From Sphingomonadaceae bacterium (GTDB lineage: Bacteria > Pseudomonadota > Alphaproteobacteria > Sphingomonadales > Sphingomonadaceae): a stretch of 64,000 bases of DNA. Each line of letters opens with the position of its first letter. The first letter of the stretch is position 1. The translations under genes and the position numbers were made by a program. The notes under the pieces are model-generated. The model had not been told where the DNA came from. It saw nothing but the letters and a program-made list of their open reading frames with translations, and did no database searches. Location: contig JAECRT010000001.1 in NCBI GenBank assembly GCA_016000085.1, positions 62,001 through 126,000 of the forward strand. Direction: 5' to 3'. Positions 18,596-27,912 of this stretch are shown in pieces.

Positions 18596-19411
18596 ATGGG
18601 CAATGATGTTTCCCGCAAGACGCATAGCGTCACGGGCGGTTATGATATTTCGGTCGCGGAAATGGGCGCTGGCCCCGTCGTCGTATTCATCCACGGCAGC
18701 GGTCCGGGTGCGTCGGGCGATTCCAATTTCCGGCAGAATGCGCAGGCTTTCGCGAAAAGCGGCTATCGGGTCATTCTGCCTGACCTTATCGGTTACGGGC
18801 AGTCCTCTAAGCCGGAGGATATCGACTATACGCTCGAACTGTTCACCAATACGCTTTACGAGGCTTTGCAAGCGCAGGGCGTCGAAAAGGCGACCCTGGT
18901 CGGCAACTCGCTGGGCGGCGGTATCGCGATCCAGATGGCGCTCGATCATCCGGAATTCGTCGACAAGCTGATCCTGATGGCGCCGGGCTGCATCCATGAG
19001 CGCGAAGACTATTTCAAAATGCCGGGTATCGCCGGCATGGTTAGCTCCTTTGGCGGTCCCGATTTCAATGAGGATGAACAACGGCGTCTCATAACCAATC
19101 TGGTATATGATCCGGTCCACGTCACCGACGCACTGGTCAAGGAACGCTTCGCGGTTGCCCGCACGCAGCCTAAGGATGTGATCATGCGGATGCGGACGCC
19201 CAACCTTGCGCCGCGTCTCAATGAACTGAAGATGCCGATCCTGCTATTTTGGGGCTATAATGAGCGCTTCATGCCGCTGGAGGGTATCAACCTCTTCCTC
19301 GAAGCCTGCGATGACGTCCGCGTCGTTACCTTCAACAAGGTTGGCCACTGGGTGCAGGTGGAGCGCGCTGCGGAGTTTAATCGCTTTGCGGTGGATTTCC
19401 TGAATGGCTAG
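18596..19411 (+). CDS. hsaD: Alpha/beta-fold C-C bond hydrolase, HsaD/TesD-like
   Basis: VVFIHGSGPGASGDSNFRQN, LVGNSLGGGIAIQMALDHPEFVDKLILMAPG, VGHWVQVERAAEFN; ATG after GAGAGGAA. Confidence 0.85.
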   Translation: MGNDVSRKTHSVTGGYDISVAEMGAGPVVVFIHGSGPGASGDSNFRQNAQAFAKSGYRVILPDLIGYGQSSKPEDIDYTLELFTNTLYEALQAQGVEKATLVGNSLGGGIAIQMALDHPEFVDKLILMAPGCIHEREDYFKMPGIAGMVSSFGGPDFNEDEQRRLITNLVYDPVHVTDALVKERFAVARTQPKDVIMRMRTPNLAPRLNELKMPILLFWGYNERFMPLEGINLFLEACDDVRVVTFNKVGHWVQVERAAEFNRFAVDFLNG

Positions 19412-19904
19412 CAGCCCCGACAGGACTTTGGCTGTTGCGGATATGGCCACGGATTTTCGTGGAGCAATGCGCAGGCTCGCGTCCGGCGTAGCGATCGTCG
19501 TGGCGCAAGGGGCGGGTGCACCGGTCGGGATGGCGGCCACGTCGGTCACATCATTGACCATGGACCCGCCCGCGATATTGGTGTGTGTCAATCAGTCGGC
19601 GGGCATTCATCCCTGCCTGACGCCTGGCAGTCCGATCAGTGTCAACATTCTCTCGCGCCATCAGCGTGACGTCTCCGCTGCGTTCGGCGGTGCAGTGGCG
19701 CGGGAAAAACGTTTCGAAGTCGGGCAATGGTCGATCGATGACCATGGCCTGCCCACGCTGGACGAAGCACAGGCGAACCTTGCCTGTACGATCGGCAACA
19801 TCATGCCGTTCGGAACGCACAGCATCGTCGTCGCGCACGTGACCGCCATACGCCTCAGCGCGGCTGTCGAGCCCCTTATCTATCAGGATGGACAATATCT
19901 GTGA
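19404..19904 (+). CDS. hsaB: Flavin reductase, HsaB-like
   Basis: FRGAMRRLASGVAIVVAQGAGAPVGMAATSVTSLTMDPPAILVCVNQSAGIHPCL. Confidence 0.83.
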   Translation: MASSPDRTLAVADMATDFRGAMRRLASGVAIVVAQGAGAPVGMAATSVTSLTMDPPAILVCVNQSAGIHPCLTPGSPISVNILSRHQRDVSAAFGGAVAREKRFEVGQWSIDDHGLPTLDEAQANLACTIGNIMPFGTHSIVVAHVTAIRLSAAVEPLIYQDGQYL

Positions 19905-20695
19905 GCAACATTGTGGATCAGGGCCTGAACGACACGCTGGCTGACGAACTCTATCGTGCCTTGCGGGAAGGCCGCACGGTAGCGCCGCTGATGGCGCGCT
20001 ATCCCGCGCTGACGATCGATGACGCCTATGCCATTTCGCTGGGTGCGCTGGAGCGCCGCAAAGCGGATGGCGAGCGGGTCGTCGGCAAGAAAATCGGCGT
20101 CACGTCAAAGGCAGTACAGGACATGCTGGGCGTGCATCAGCCCGACTTCGGTTTCCTGACCGATCGCATGTTCGTCGAAGGCGATATCGACATTGCAGCT
20201 AATGGCCTGATCCAGCCGCGCGCCGAAGCGGAAATCGGCTTCATCCTGAAGGACAGCCTGAAAGGACCGGGTGTCACGGCGGAACAGGTGATCGCCGCGA
20301 CAGAGGCGATCGTCCCTTGTTTCGAAATTGTCGACAGCCGCATTCAGCACTGGAAAATCGGTATTGTCGATACGGTGGCCGACAATGCGTCCTGCGGGGT
20401 CTATGTGCTGGGCGAGGCGCGGGCGAACCCGCGCGATCATGACCTGCCTAACCTGCACGTTACCGTGACCAAGAACGGCCAGCCGCTTTCGGAAGGCTAT
20501 GGCCGTGCCGTGCAGGGGTCTCCTGCCGAAGCGGTGGCATGGCTCGCCAATACGTTGGGTGTCCATGGCGTGACGCTGGAGGCGGGCGACGTGATCCTGT
20601 CGGGCAGCCTTGTCCCACTCGAACCGGCCAGGGCCGGGGATGTATTTGAAATGCAGTTGCACGGCATCGGCGCCTGCACCGCCCGTTTTATATAA
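19901..20695 (+). CDS. hsaE: 2-hydroxypenta/hexa-2,4-dienoate hydratase, HsaE/TesE-like
   Basis: GKKIGVTSKAVQDMLGVHQPDFGFLTDRMFVEGDIDI and AEIGFILKDSLKGPGVTAEQVIAATEAIVPCFEIVDSRI. Confidence 0.86.
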   Translation: MSNIVDQGLNDTLADELYRALREGRTVAPLMARYPALTIDDAYAISLGALERRKADGERVVGKKIGVTSKAVQDMLGVHQPDFGFLTDRMFVEGDIDIAANGLIQPRAEAEIGFILKDSLKGPGVTAEQVIAATEAIVPCFEIVDSRIQHWKIGIVDTVADNASCGVYVLGEARANPRDHDLPNLHVTVTKNGQPLSEGYGRAVQGSPAEAVAWLANTLGVHGVTLEAGDVILSGSLVPLEPARAGDVFEMQLHGIGACTARFI

Positions 20696-20700
20696 TGTTT

Positions 20701-20725
20701 TTTGCGTATCGCTGACGCGATGCTG
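20701..20725 (+). promoter_or_regulatory. TTTGCGTA element followed by ATCGC-tgac-GCGAT hairpin upstream of hsaG
   Basis: TTTGCGTATCGCTGACGCGATGCTG; matches TTTGCGTAT..GCGAT in the hsaA promoter. Confidence 0.45.
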
Positions 20726-20738
20726 AGGGAGTGAGTTA

Positions 20739-21686
20739 ATGACTGGCAAGGTCAAGGCAGCGATCATCGGATCGGGCAATATTGGCACCGACCTCATGGT
20801 CAAGATGGTCAAATATCCGCAAAATATGGAATTGGTGGTCGTCGTCGGCATCGATGAAGCCTCCGAAGGCCTGGCCATGGCGCGCGAGCGCGGTGTGGCC
20901 ACCACGCATGAAGGCTTGGAAGGCCTGCGCGCGATGCCGCAATATAAGGACATTGGCATCGTCTTCGACGCGACCTCCGCCTATGCGCACAAGGTGCATG
21001 ACGCTGCGCTGCGCGCCGATGGCAAGCAGGTGGTGGACCTGACCCCCGCCGCGATCGGTCCCTACACCATCCCGACCGTTAACGGCGAAGCCAATCTGGA
21101 CGCGGGCAACGTCAACATGGTGACATGCGGCGGGCAGGCCACCATCCCGATGGTTGCTGCGGTAAGCCAGGTGGCGACCGTCCATTATGCGGAAATCGTG
21201 GCCTCCGTTTCGTCGCGTTCGGCTGGCCCTGGCACCCGTGCGAATATCGACGAATTCACCCGCACCACCGCAGGCGCCATCGAAAAGGTTGGCGGCGCGG
21301 CGCAGGGCAAGGCGATCATCATCCTCAACCCCGCCGAACCGCCCATGATCATGCGCGACACGGTCTTCACCCTGTCCGAAGGCGCTGACGAGGACGCCAT
21401 CCGTGCCTCGGTCGAGGCAATGGTGAAGAAGGTTCAGGCCTATGTCCCGGGCTATCGCCTGAAGCAGGAAGTCCAGTTCGAACGCTTCGGTGACAATAAT
21501 AAGCTGAAGATTCCCGGCCGCGGCGAATTTACCGGCATCAAGACGATGATCCTGCTCGAAGTCGAAGGGGCGGGGGATTATCTTCCCAGCTATTCGGGTA
21601 ACCTCGACATCATGACCGCTGCCGCCAAGGCGACGGGCGAATTGCTCGCGCAGCGCATTATTGCAGGAAAGAAGGTGGCAGCATGA
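20739..21686 (+). CDS. hsaG: Acetaldehyde/propionaldehyde dehydrogenase (acylating), HsaG/TesF-like
   Basis: [56 protein letters not shown]. Confidence 0.9.
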   Translation: MTGKVKAAIIGSGNIGTDLMVKMVKYPQNMELVVVVGIDEASEGLAMARERGVATTHEGLEGLRAMPQYKDIGIVFDATSAYAHKVHDAALRADGKQVVDLTPAAIGPYTIPTVNGEANLDAGNVNMVTCGGQATIPMVAAVSQVATVHYAEIVASVSSRSAGPGTRANIDEFTRTTAGAIEKVGGAAQGKAIIILNPAEPPMIMRDTVFTLSEGADEDAIRASVEAMVKKVQAYVPGYRLKQEVQFERFGDNNKLKIPGRGEFTGIKTMILLEVEGAGDYLPSYSGNLDIMTAAAKATGELLAQRIIAGKKVAA

Positions 21687-22729
21687 ACGCGCAATTTGAC
21701 GTCGAAGCGGGCGACAAGCTCTACATTCAGGACGTAACCCTGCGTGACGGCATGCACGCTATCCGCCACATGTATGGTATCGACCATGTAAAGGCGATCG
21801 CCAAGGCACTGGACGATGCGGGCGTCGACGCGATCGAGGTCGCGCATGGCGACGGCCTCAACGGCGCCAGCTTCAACTACGGCTTTGGTGCGCATACCGA
21901 CTGGGAATGGCTGGAAGCCGTCGCTTCGGTACTGACGAAGTCGGTTCTGACCACCTTGATCCTGCCCGGCGTGGGTACTGTAGATGAGCTGCGCCGCGCC
22001 TATGACATTGGCGTGCGATCAGTGCGCGTTGCAACGCATTGCACTGAAGCGGACGTGTCGAAGCAACATATCGGCATCGCCCGCGATCTGGGCATGGACG
22101 TGTCCGGTTTCTTGATGATGAGCCATATGATCGAGCCGGACGTGCTCGCCCAACAGGCGGTCCTGATGGAAAGCTATGGCGCGCAGTGCGTCTATGTCAC
22201 TGATAGCGGCGGCGCGCTCGACATGGACGGCGTCCGCGCGCGGTTCGAAGCCTATGACCGTGTCCTCAAGCCTGAAACCCAGCGCGGCATGCACGCCCAT
22301 CACAATCTGTCGCTCGGCACCGCCAATTCCATCGTTGCGGCACAATGCGGTGCGGTGCGTATCGATGCGTCGCTCACGGGCATGGGCGCGGGGGCGGGCA
22401 ATGCCCCGCTCGAAGTGTTCATCGCCGCCGCCGACCGCAAGGGTTGGAACCATGGCTGCGATGTCAACGCGCTGATGGATGCGGCGGAGGATCTGGTCCG
22501 TCCGTTGCAGGTTCGCCCGGTGCGCGTCGATCGCGAAACTCTGGCATTGGGCTATGCCGGCGTTTATTCCAGCTTCCTGCTCCACGCGGAAAAAGCGGCC
22601 GAAACATATGGCCTCGATACCCGCACGATCCTGGTCGAACTGGGCCGCCGTAAAATGGTCGGCGGCCAGGAAGACATGATCGTCGACGTCGCCCTTGATA
22701 TGGTCAAGGCGCGCGAGGCCGCCGCCTGA
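21683..22729 (+). CDS. hsaF: 4-hydroxy-2-oxovalerate/oxohexanoate aldolase, HsaF/TesG-like
   Basis: [46 protein letters not shown]; overlaps hsaG stop. Confidence 0.9.
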   Translation: MNAQFDVEAGDKLYIQDVTLRDGMHAIRHMYGIDHVKAIAKALDDAGVDAIEVAHGDGLNGASFNYGFGAHTDWEWLEAVASVLTKSVLTTLILPGVGTVDELRRAYDIGVRSVRVATHCTEADVSKQHIGIARDLGMDVSGFLMMSHMIEPDVLAQQAVLMESYGAQCVYVTDSGGALDMDGVRARFEAYDRVLKPETQRGMHAHHNLSLGTANSIVAAQCGAVRIDASLTGMGAGAGNAPLEVFIAAADRKGWNHGCDVNALMDAAEDLVRPLQVRPVRVDRETLALGYAGVYSSFLLHAEKAAETYGLDTRTILVELGRRKMVGGQEDMIVDVALDMVKAREAAA

Positions 22730-22740
22730 CGCATCAGCAT

Positions 22741-22774
22741 CCGTTCGGTCGGGTAGTGATATCCGACCGAACGG
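22741..22774. terminator. Perfect 12-bp hairpin downstream of hsaF (attenuator or processing site)
   Basis: CCGTTCGGTCGG-gtagtgatat-CCGACCGAACGG, no strong T tract. Confidence 0.5.
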
Positions 22775-22799
22775 CTAAAGACAGAATGAGGAGAGGGGC

Positions 22800-23639
22800 G
22801 TGACAGCCAAGAGAAGCCTGTCGCTCGATCATATTACCGTCACCGATACAACGCCTTGGCAGCTTGTGGAGTTGGCAGCGGCGACCGGCTGTTCTGGTAT
22901 TTGTCCCTTTCTGCATTCGATGGCGGTGCTCCCGGCGATGCCGGAATATGATCTCGTGCGCGATCCCGTCGCGCGCCGGACCACGCGCGACGCCCTGGCC
23001 GCTAGCGCTATGACCGTGGACCTCATTTATCCCTTCACGATGGCGGGGCGCACGGTCGTGGCCGATTTCGCGCCTGCGCTGGAGGCGGGGGCGGATCTGG
23101 GCGCACCGCTCGCCAATATTCTGTGCTATGATCGCGAGCCCGCGCGACGCGCGGACAATCTGGCCAAACTGGCGGAACTGGCCGCGTCCTTTGGTATCGG
23201 CCTCGCGATTGAATTCTATCCCCCTTCGCAAATCCGTACGCTGGCCGAGGCCCTTGCGGAAATCGAACGGATCGGTCGTGCCGACATCGGCGTGACGCTA
23301 GATCTTCTGCACATCATGCGGGGCGGGGACGTCCCTGCCAGCATGGCGTTACTGTCCCATCCTTCTGTCCGGATCGCCCAGATTGCCGATGGGCCGGCGC
23401 AGATGGCCGCTGACCGGGTCGAATGGGAAGCGGGCATTCAGCGCCTGTTGCCCGGCGAGGGCACTTTTGACATTCCCGCCTTCGTCGCGGCGCTCGATCC
23501 ACACCTACCGCTCAGTGTGGAGACGCCCCGGCAATCGGCGCTCGATGCAGGCCTGTCTGCGCTGGAACGTGCCAGTGCGGCTGTGAATGCAATACGCGCA
23601 TCCCTCGATCATGGTCGTGCGATCCCCGTTCCCCGATAA
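22800..23639 (+). CDS. Sugar-phosphate isomerase/epimerase-like TIM-barrel protein
   Basis: GIGLAIEFYPPSQIRTLAEALAEIERIGRADIGVTLDLLHIMRGGD, GEGTFDIPAFVAAL; GTG start. Confidence 0.78.
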   Translation: MTAKRSLSLDHITVTDTTPWQLVELAAATGCSGICPFLHSMAVLPAMPEYDLVRDPVARRTTRDALAASAMTVDLIYPFTMAGRTVVADFAPALEAGADLGAPLANILCYDREPARRADNLAKLAELAASFGIGLAIEFYPPSQIRTLAEALAEIERIGRADIGVTLDLLHIMRGGDVPASMALLSHPSVRIAQIADGPAQMAADRVEWEAGIQRLLPGEGTFDIPAFVAALDPHLPLSVETPRQSALDAGLSALERASAAVNAIRASLDHGRAIPVPR

Positions 23640-23651
23640 CGACTGAAAGGC

Positions 23652-24614
23652 ATGAAAGAAATGCGCCACCTTGTTGATCCGTCATTGCTGCCCGGTCTGG
23701 ACCTTATCCCGGCATTCGACCTCAATTTGGACAGCTTGCCTGCTATCCGTCAGGGCATGGAGCAGATGTCGGCGCTGGCGCCCGAACCGGAAGGAACCGG
23801 CGTTACATGGCGAGAGGATCGGGTGGAGACGGCGGATGGCCGAAAGGTAACCGTGCGCATCTATACGCCAGATAACCGGACTGTAGTGTTGCCAGCGATT
23901 TTCCACATTCACGGCGGCGGCTATATTATGGGATCGGTCGCCACCAATCATGGCTCCAACATGCAACTGGCGGCCGCGGTCGACGCCGTGGTCGTGTCGG
24001 TCGATTATCGACTGGCGCCAGAAACACCAGCTCCGGGGTCGGTAGAGGATTGTTATGCGGCGTTATGCTGGTTGCATGAACAGGCGGCGCAGATAGGTGT
24101 CGATCCGGCTCGGATCGCGGTACGAGGCGAAAGCGCGGGCGGGGGGCTCGCGGCCGCGCTGACCCTGCTGGCGCGGGATAGGGGTGGTCCCGCAATCGCT
24201 TATCAAAACCTCATCTATCCCATGCTGGATGACCGTACTTGCATCACCGGGCAGGCCGATCACCTGGGTGCCTTTGTCTGGACGCCACAGGCCAACGCTT
24301 TTGGTTGGCGATCGCTGCTAGGGCAAAATCCGGGGGCAGCGGATATCACGCCTTATGCCGCGCCCGCCCGCGCGGTCGATCTGACGGGTTTGCCACCTGC
24401 CTTCATCGCGGTCGGCGGGCTCGATCTTTTTGTCACTGAGGACATGGATTATGCCGGTCGTCTCATCGAGGCAGGCGTAGCCACGGAACTGCATGTCTAT
24501 TCCGGCGCCTATCATGGGTTTGATGTGCTGCCGGATGCACCGGTGGCCGTTCGGATGCATAGGGATGCCGTCTCTGCGCTACGCCGCGCATTGCACGGAG
24601 AAGAGGCAGCCTGA
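23652..24614 (+). CDS. HSL-type (family IV) alpha/beta hydrolase/esterase
   Basis: HIHGGGYIMGS oxyanion motif, VSVDYRLAPETPAPGSVEDCYAAL, GESAGGGLAAAL nucleophile. Confidence 0.88.
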   Translation: MKEMRHLVDPSLLPGLDLIPAFDLNLDSLPAIRQGMEQMSALAPEPEGTGVTWREDRVETADGRKVTVRIYTPDNRTVVLPAIFHIHGGGYIMGSVATNHGSNMQLAAAVDAVVVSVDYRLAPETPAPGSVEDCYAALCWLHEQAAQIGVDPARIAVRGESAGGGLAAALTLLARDRGGPAIAYQNLIYPMLDDRTCITGQADHLGAFVWTPQANAFGWRSLLGQNPGAADITPYAAPARAVDLTGLPPAFIAVGGLDLFVTEDMDYAGRLIEAGVATELHVYSGAYHGFDVLPDAPVAVRMHRDAVSALRRALHGEEAA

Positions 24615-24629
24615 CCATCCGATATTAAA

Positions 24630-24662
24630 GCAGCCGGTCCGATTGGATCGGACCGGCTGCTC
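24630..24662. terminator. Strong bidirectional hairpin terminator
   Basis: AGCAGCCGGTCCGAT-TGG-ATCGGACCGGCTGCT, perfect 15-bp arms between convergent genes. Confidence 0.75.
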
Positions 24663-24702
24663 TGTCTTTCCAGCTATTTGAAAAAGACGCTCTAACTGCC
24701 GC

Positions 24703-25671
24703 TTATTCGGCGCGCAGTTCGGCCAGATCCTCTGGGGACAACTTGAGCGCGGTGGCCTTTACGCTTTCCTCGAGCCGCGCCGGGCTGGACGCACCGAAGA
24801 TTGGGATCACCTGCTGCGGCTGGTTCAGCAGATAGGCTAGAACAACTTCCGACACGCTCACGCCATGACGCTGCGCCACCGCCTTTGCCGCCTCGAAACG
24901 GGCTTTGTTGACCGGGTTGTCGTAAAAGCCCTTGAGGGCATCGGACACAGCGTCCTCCCCCTTTTCCAGCATCGCGAAATAACCACGGCTCTGTGAGCAA
25001 TAGGGAATGACGGCAAGGTCAGCGCCCTTGAGCGCGCCGCCATGATCCTCAAAATAATATTGATAGCCCTGCTGTATAGCGTTTTGTTCGTGCGGTTTTG
25101 CGAGGCCCCAGAAAGGTTCGACGGCGACGAAGCCGGTCTTGCCCTTGGCTTTGGCATAGGCATTGGCTTCCATGACGCGGGCGTCGGTCCAGTTGGACGC
25201 GCCGAACCAGCGAATCTTGCCCGCCGCCTTGGCGTCGTTCAGGAAATCGATGAGTTCGCTGACCGGGGTTTCCGGATTGTCCATGTGCAACCAGTAGAGG
25301 TCGATTGCCTCGACGCCAAAATGGTCGAGGCTCTCATCCAGGTCGCTGGCAATGTCCGTGGGATTGGCGCGGTTACGATAATCGCCTGCGCGCATGTCGA
25401 AATGACCGCCCTTGGTGGCGATGACGAAATCCTCGCGTTTCTTGCCCTTGAGCCAGGCGCCAATCGCTCGCTCGCTGGCACCCTTGGGCGCGTCTGGCAT
25501 CCAGTCGCCATAGGAACGCGCGGAATCGATGAAATTACCGCCCAATTCCGCAAATTTGTCGAGAATGGCGTTGGAACGGCCCTGATCGATCTGCCAGCCC
25601 AGCATATTGGTGCCATAACAGAGGCGGCTGACCATAAGGTCGGTATGAGCGATGGTCACTTTCGAAAGCAT
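24703..25671 (-). CDS. Aldo/keto reductase
   Basis: GNFIDSARSYGDWMPDAPKGASERAIG, DFVIATKGG, DLYWLHMDNPETPVSELI, GASNWTDARV. Confidence 0.88.
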   Translation of the reverse strand: MLSKVTIAHTDLMVSRLCYGTNMLGWQIDQGRSNAILDKFAELGGNFIDSARSYGDWMPDAPKGASERAIGAWLKGKKREDFVIATKGGHFDMRAGDYRNRANPTDIASDLDESLDHFGVEAIDLYWLHMDNPETPVSELIDFLNDAKAAGKIRWFGASNWTDARVMEANAYAKAKGKTGFVAVEPFWGLAKPHEQNAIQQGYQYYFEDHGGALKGADLAVIPYCSQSRGYFAMLEKGEDAVSDALKGFYDNPVNKARFEAAKAVAQRHGVSVSEVVLAYLLNQPQQVIPIFGASSPARLEESVKATALKLSPEDLAELRAE

Positions 25672-25981
25672 GGCTGTCTCCTGAGGGGGTATAACCCCAC
25701 TTTCTATTGGTCTTGTAAAGACCGGCTATCGCCCGCCGGCAAGCGCACTCCGCACTTGCCAGATGGGATTTTTAGCATCGCGGCCTGCTCCATTCGTTAC
25801 GCATATCGTCAGGATAATGGAAGAATAATGTGATATTTTCTCATATTTACGGAATATGCCTACGATAATTGCCGATGTGATCCGACCCGGCATGGGCTGA
25901 CGCGCCTATAAGCACCATGATAACTGGCGCTTCTGAATTCCCCACGCTATGTTCCGCTGATGGTTTGGAGGCGGTACGAGA

Positions 25982-26464
25982 ATGCAGATGAGAAGCGGGC
26001 GGGCGATAACACCGCCTTTATTGGATGCGCTGGATAGCAATATCATCGAAATTCTCCGCACCAATGGCCGTGCGACCAACCAGGACATTGCCAAACAGCT
26101 TTCGGTCACAGCCGCGACCATTTCCGCCCGACTGCAGAAAATGGAGGATGCGCGAGCGATGCGTGTCGTCGCGGTGACGGATTTTGCGGCCCGCGGTTAT
26201 AATGTCATCATCGCAGTGGGCGTAAAAGTGCGCGGCCGCAACGTTCAGGACGTTGGCCGTGACCTGGGGAAATTCCCCGAAGTGCTGAGCGTCAACATCA
26301 TGAATGGCAGCCACGATCTGGAGCTATTGGTCGCTCTCCATGACTTTTCCGAAGTCCAGGAGTTTCTCTACGACCATATCGCCGGCATTGCGGGAGTGGC
26401 GCAGATCGAAGCCGGCGTCGCCGTCGATATCGTGAAATATGAATTCAATGTGGTGCCGCTATGA
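25982..26464 (+). CDS. Lrp/AsnC family transcriptional regulator
   Basis: LLDALDSNIIEILRTNGRATNQDIAKQLSVTAATISARLQKMED HTH followed by a RAM-like domain. Confidence 0.87.
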   Translation: MQMRSGRAITPPLLDALDSNIIEILRTNGRATNQDIAKQLSVTAATISARLQKMEDARAMRVVAVTDFAARGYNVIIAVGVKVRGRNVQDVGRDLGKFPEVLSVNIMNGSHDLELLVALHDFSEVQEFLYDHIAGIAGVAQIEAGVAVDIVKYEFNVVPL

Positions 26465-26949
26465 CCGAACCGAGTTGGCAGCGCCTTGACGCGCTGGATC
26501 ACAAGATCGTCGACAAGCTTTCCCGCGATGCGCGGATTTCCAATCGCGCGATCGCGGCCGAACTGGGCGTGACGGAGGGGACGATCCGTACGCGGATCAA
26601 GCGGTTGCAGAATGAAGGACTGATTCAGTTCACGGTGGTCACGGATTTCCGGATGGCGGGATCACCTAATCTGTGCATGTTGGGTATCGACGCTGACCCG
26701 TCGCGTGTGACCGAACTGGCGGAACGGCTGAAACATATGCCGGAAATCAGCTGCGTCATTCTGATGTTGGGCCGCTATAATCTGCTGGCCATGGGGCTTT
26801 TCACCAATATCGAGCAGTTGAACGAGCTGGTGATCGACCAGATCCGCAGTCTGCCCGGCGTGCAACAGGTGAACACGGCGATTTCGGTCCATAATCTGAA
26901 ATATGAAGCCAGTGTGGCAAAGATCGCGACCACGAAACAGGAAGACTGA
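26461..26949 (+). CDS. Lrp/AsnC family transcriptional regulator (second, overlapping)
   Basis: LDALDHKIVDKLSRDARISNRAIAAELGVTEGTIRTRIKRLQNEG; ATGA overlap with the preceding gene. Confidence 0.87.
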   Translation: MTEPSWQRLDALDHKIVDKLSRDARISNRAIAAELGVTEGTIRTRIKRLQNEGLIQFTVVTDFRMAGSPNLCMLGIDADPSRVTELAERLKHMPEISCVILMLGRYNLLAMGLFTNIEQLNELVIDQIRSLPGVQQVNTAISVHNLKYEASVAKIATTKQED

Positions 26950-27025
26950 CTGGTCCTGTCAGGTGGGACAACTTCCGCACCGCTCGGCCATTATCCAAAA
27001 ATGCCTGCGGTTCGCACGGCGCGCG

Positions 27026-27898
27026 TTAGCGTTCCCCCATGCTTTCAGCATCCCCATGAAATATGGCGGCCGTGCTGTCGAAGCTGCGACTGGCCGCCTC
27101 CGCCAACGGCAGGGTGCGAACGGCATCGGACAGAATCTCTACCCCATAAGGGCCGTCATAACCTGCCTGACCCAGCGCCGCGACAAAGCCCCCAAGGTCA
27201 AACGCGCCCTCACCGCACAGCCTGCGATGGCGCATCGTATCCTCCGTAATCGGGCCGTGGATCGCCCGATCGGCATCGCACAATTCCGCTGCCTTGATGT
27301 AGCGGGCCGGAACCTGCGCCACATCGCCCACCGAACCGCCCGAACGGACGACATGCCAGATGTCGATCAGCAGCCCGCCATTGGGCGCGGCGGCCCGCAT
27401 CACCATGTCGAGTGCCGAGTGCAGGTCCGGCAAGTCCGAGAAGGGGATCATCTCCAGCGCCATCAGCAGGTCGTGCCGCGCGGCATCCGTGCAGAGAGCC
27501 GCAAATTGTTCCGCCAGATACCCGACATCCCACCCCTGACCGCCGAAGGGCGGCATCACTTTCACATGGCGTGCGCCCAGTGCGTCAGCCGCGCGAAACA
27601 GTTCAGCCCGTGTGGCGTCCGACCGTTCGCGTACTTCCCCCTTTGCGAACCAATCGGCCAGATATTCCAGCTCGACGATATGCAGCCCCGCATCGGATAG
27701 TTGCGCGCGTAACGCGGTGTAATCGCCGCCATTCTCGCGCCAATGCATCAGATCGCCCAACCAGAAGCCAACTCCGGCATAACCCGCTCGCGCCGCCGCC
27801 TCGATTCGGTCTTCCAACCGCCAGCGGCTGATATTGTCCGGCCAGTCCGGGCGCACATCACCCGCTATGGTCCAGCAGGTCGCGATCAGCGAAACCAT
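27026..27898 (-). CDS. Sugar-phosphate isomerase/epimerase-like TIM-barrel protein
   Basis: MVSLIATCWTIAGDVRPD..., MALEMIPFSDLPDLHSALDMV, GLLIDIWHVVRSGGSVGDVAQVP; start moved inside the long ORF. Confidence 0.8.
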   Translation of the reverse strand: MVSLIATCWTIAGDVRPDWPDNISRWRLEDRIEAAARAGYAGVGFWLGDLMHWRENGGDYTALRAQLSDAGLHIVELEYLADWFAKGEVRERSDATRAELFRAADALGARHVKVMPPFGGQGWDVGYLAEQFAALCTDAARHDLLMALEMIPFSDLPDLHSALDMVMRAAAPNGGLLIDIWHVVRSGGSVGDVAQVPARYIKAAELCDADRAIHGPITEDTMRHRRLCGEGAFDLGGFVAALGQAGYDGPYGVEILSDAVRTLPLAEAASRSFDSTAAIFHGDAESMGER

Positions 27899-27912
27899 CG
27901 GTTGCCCTTGCT

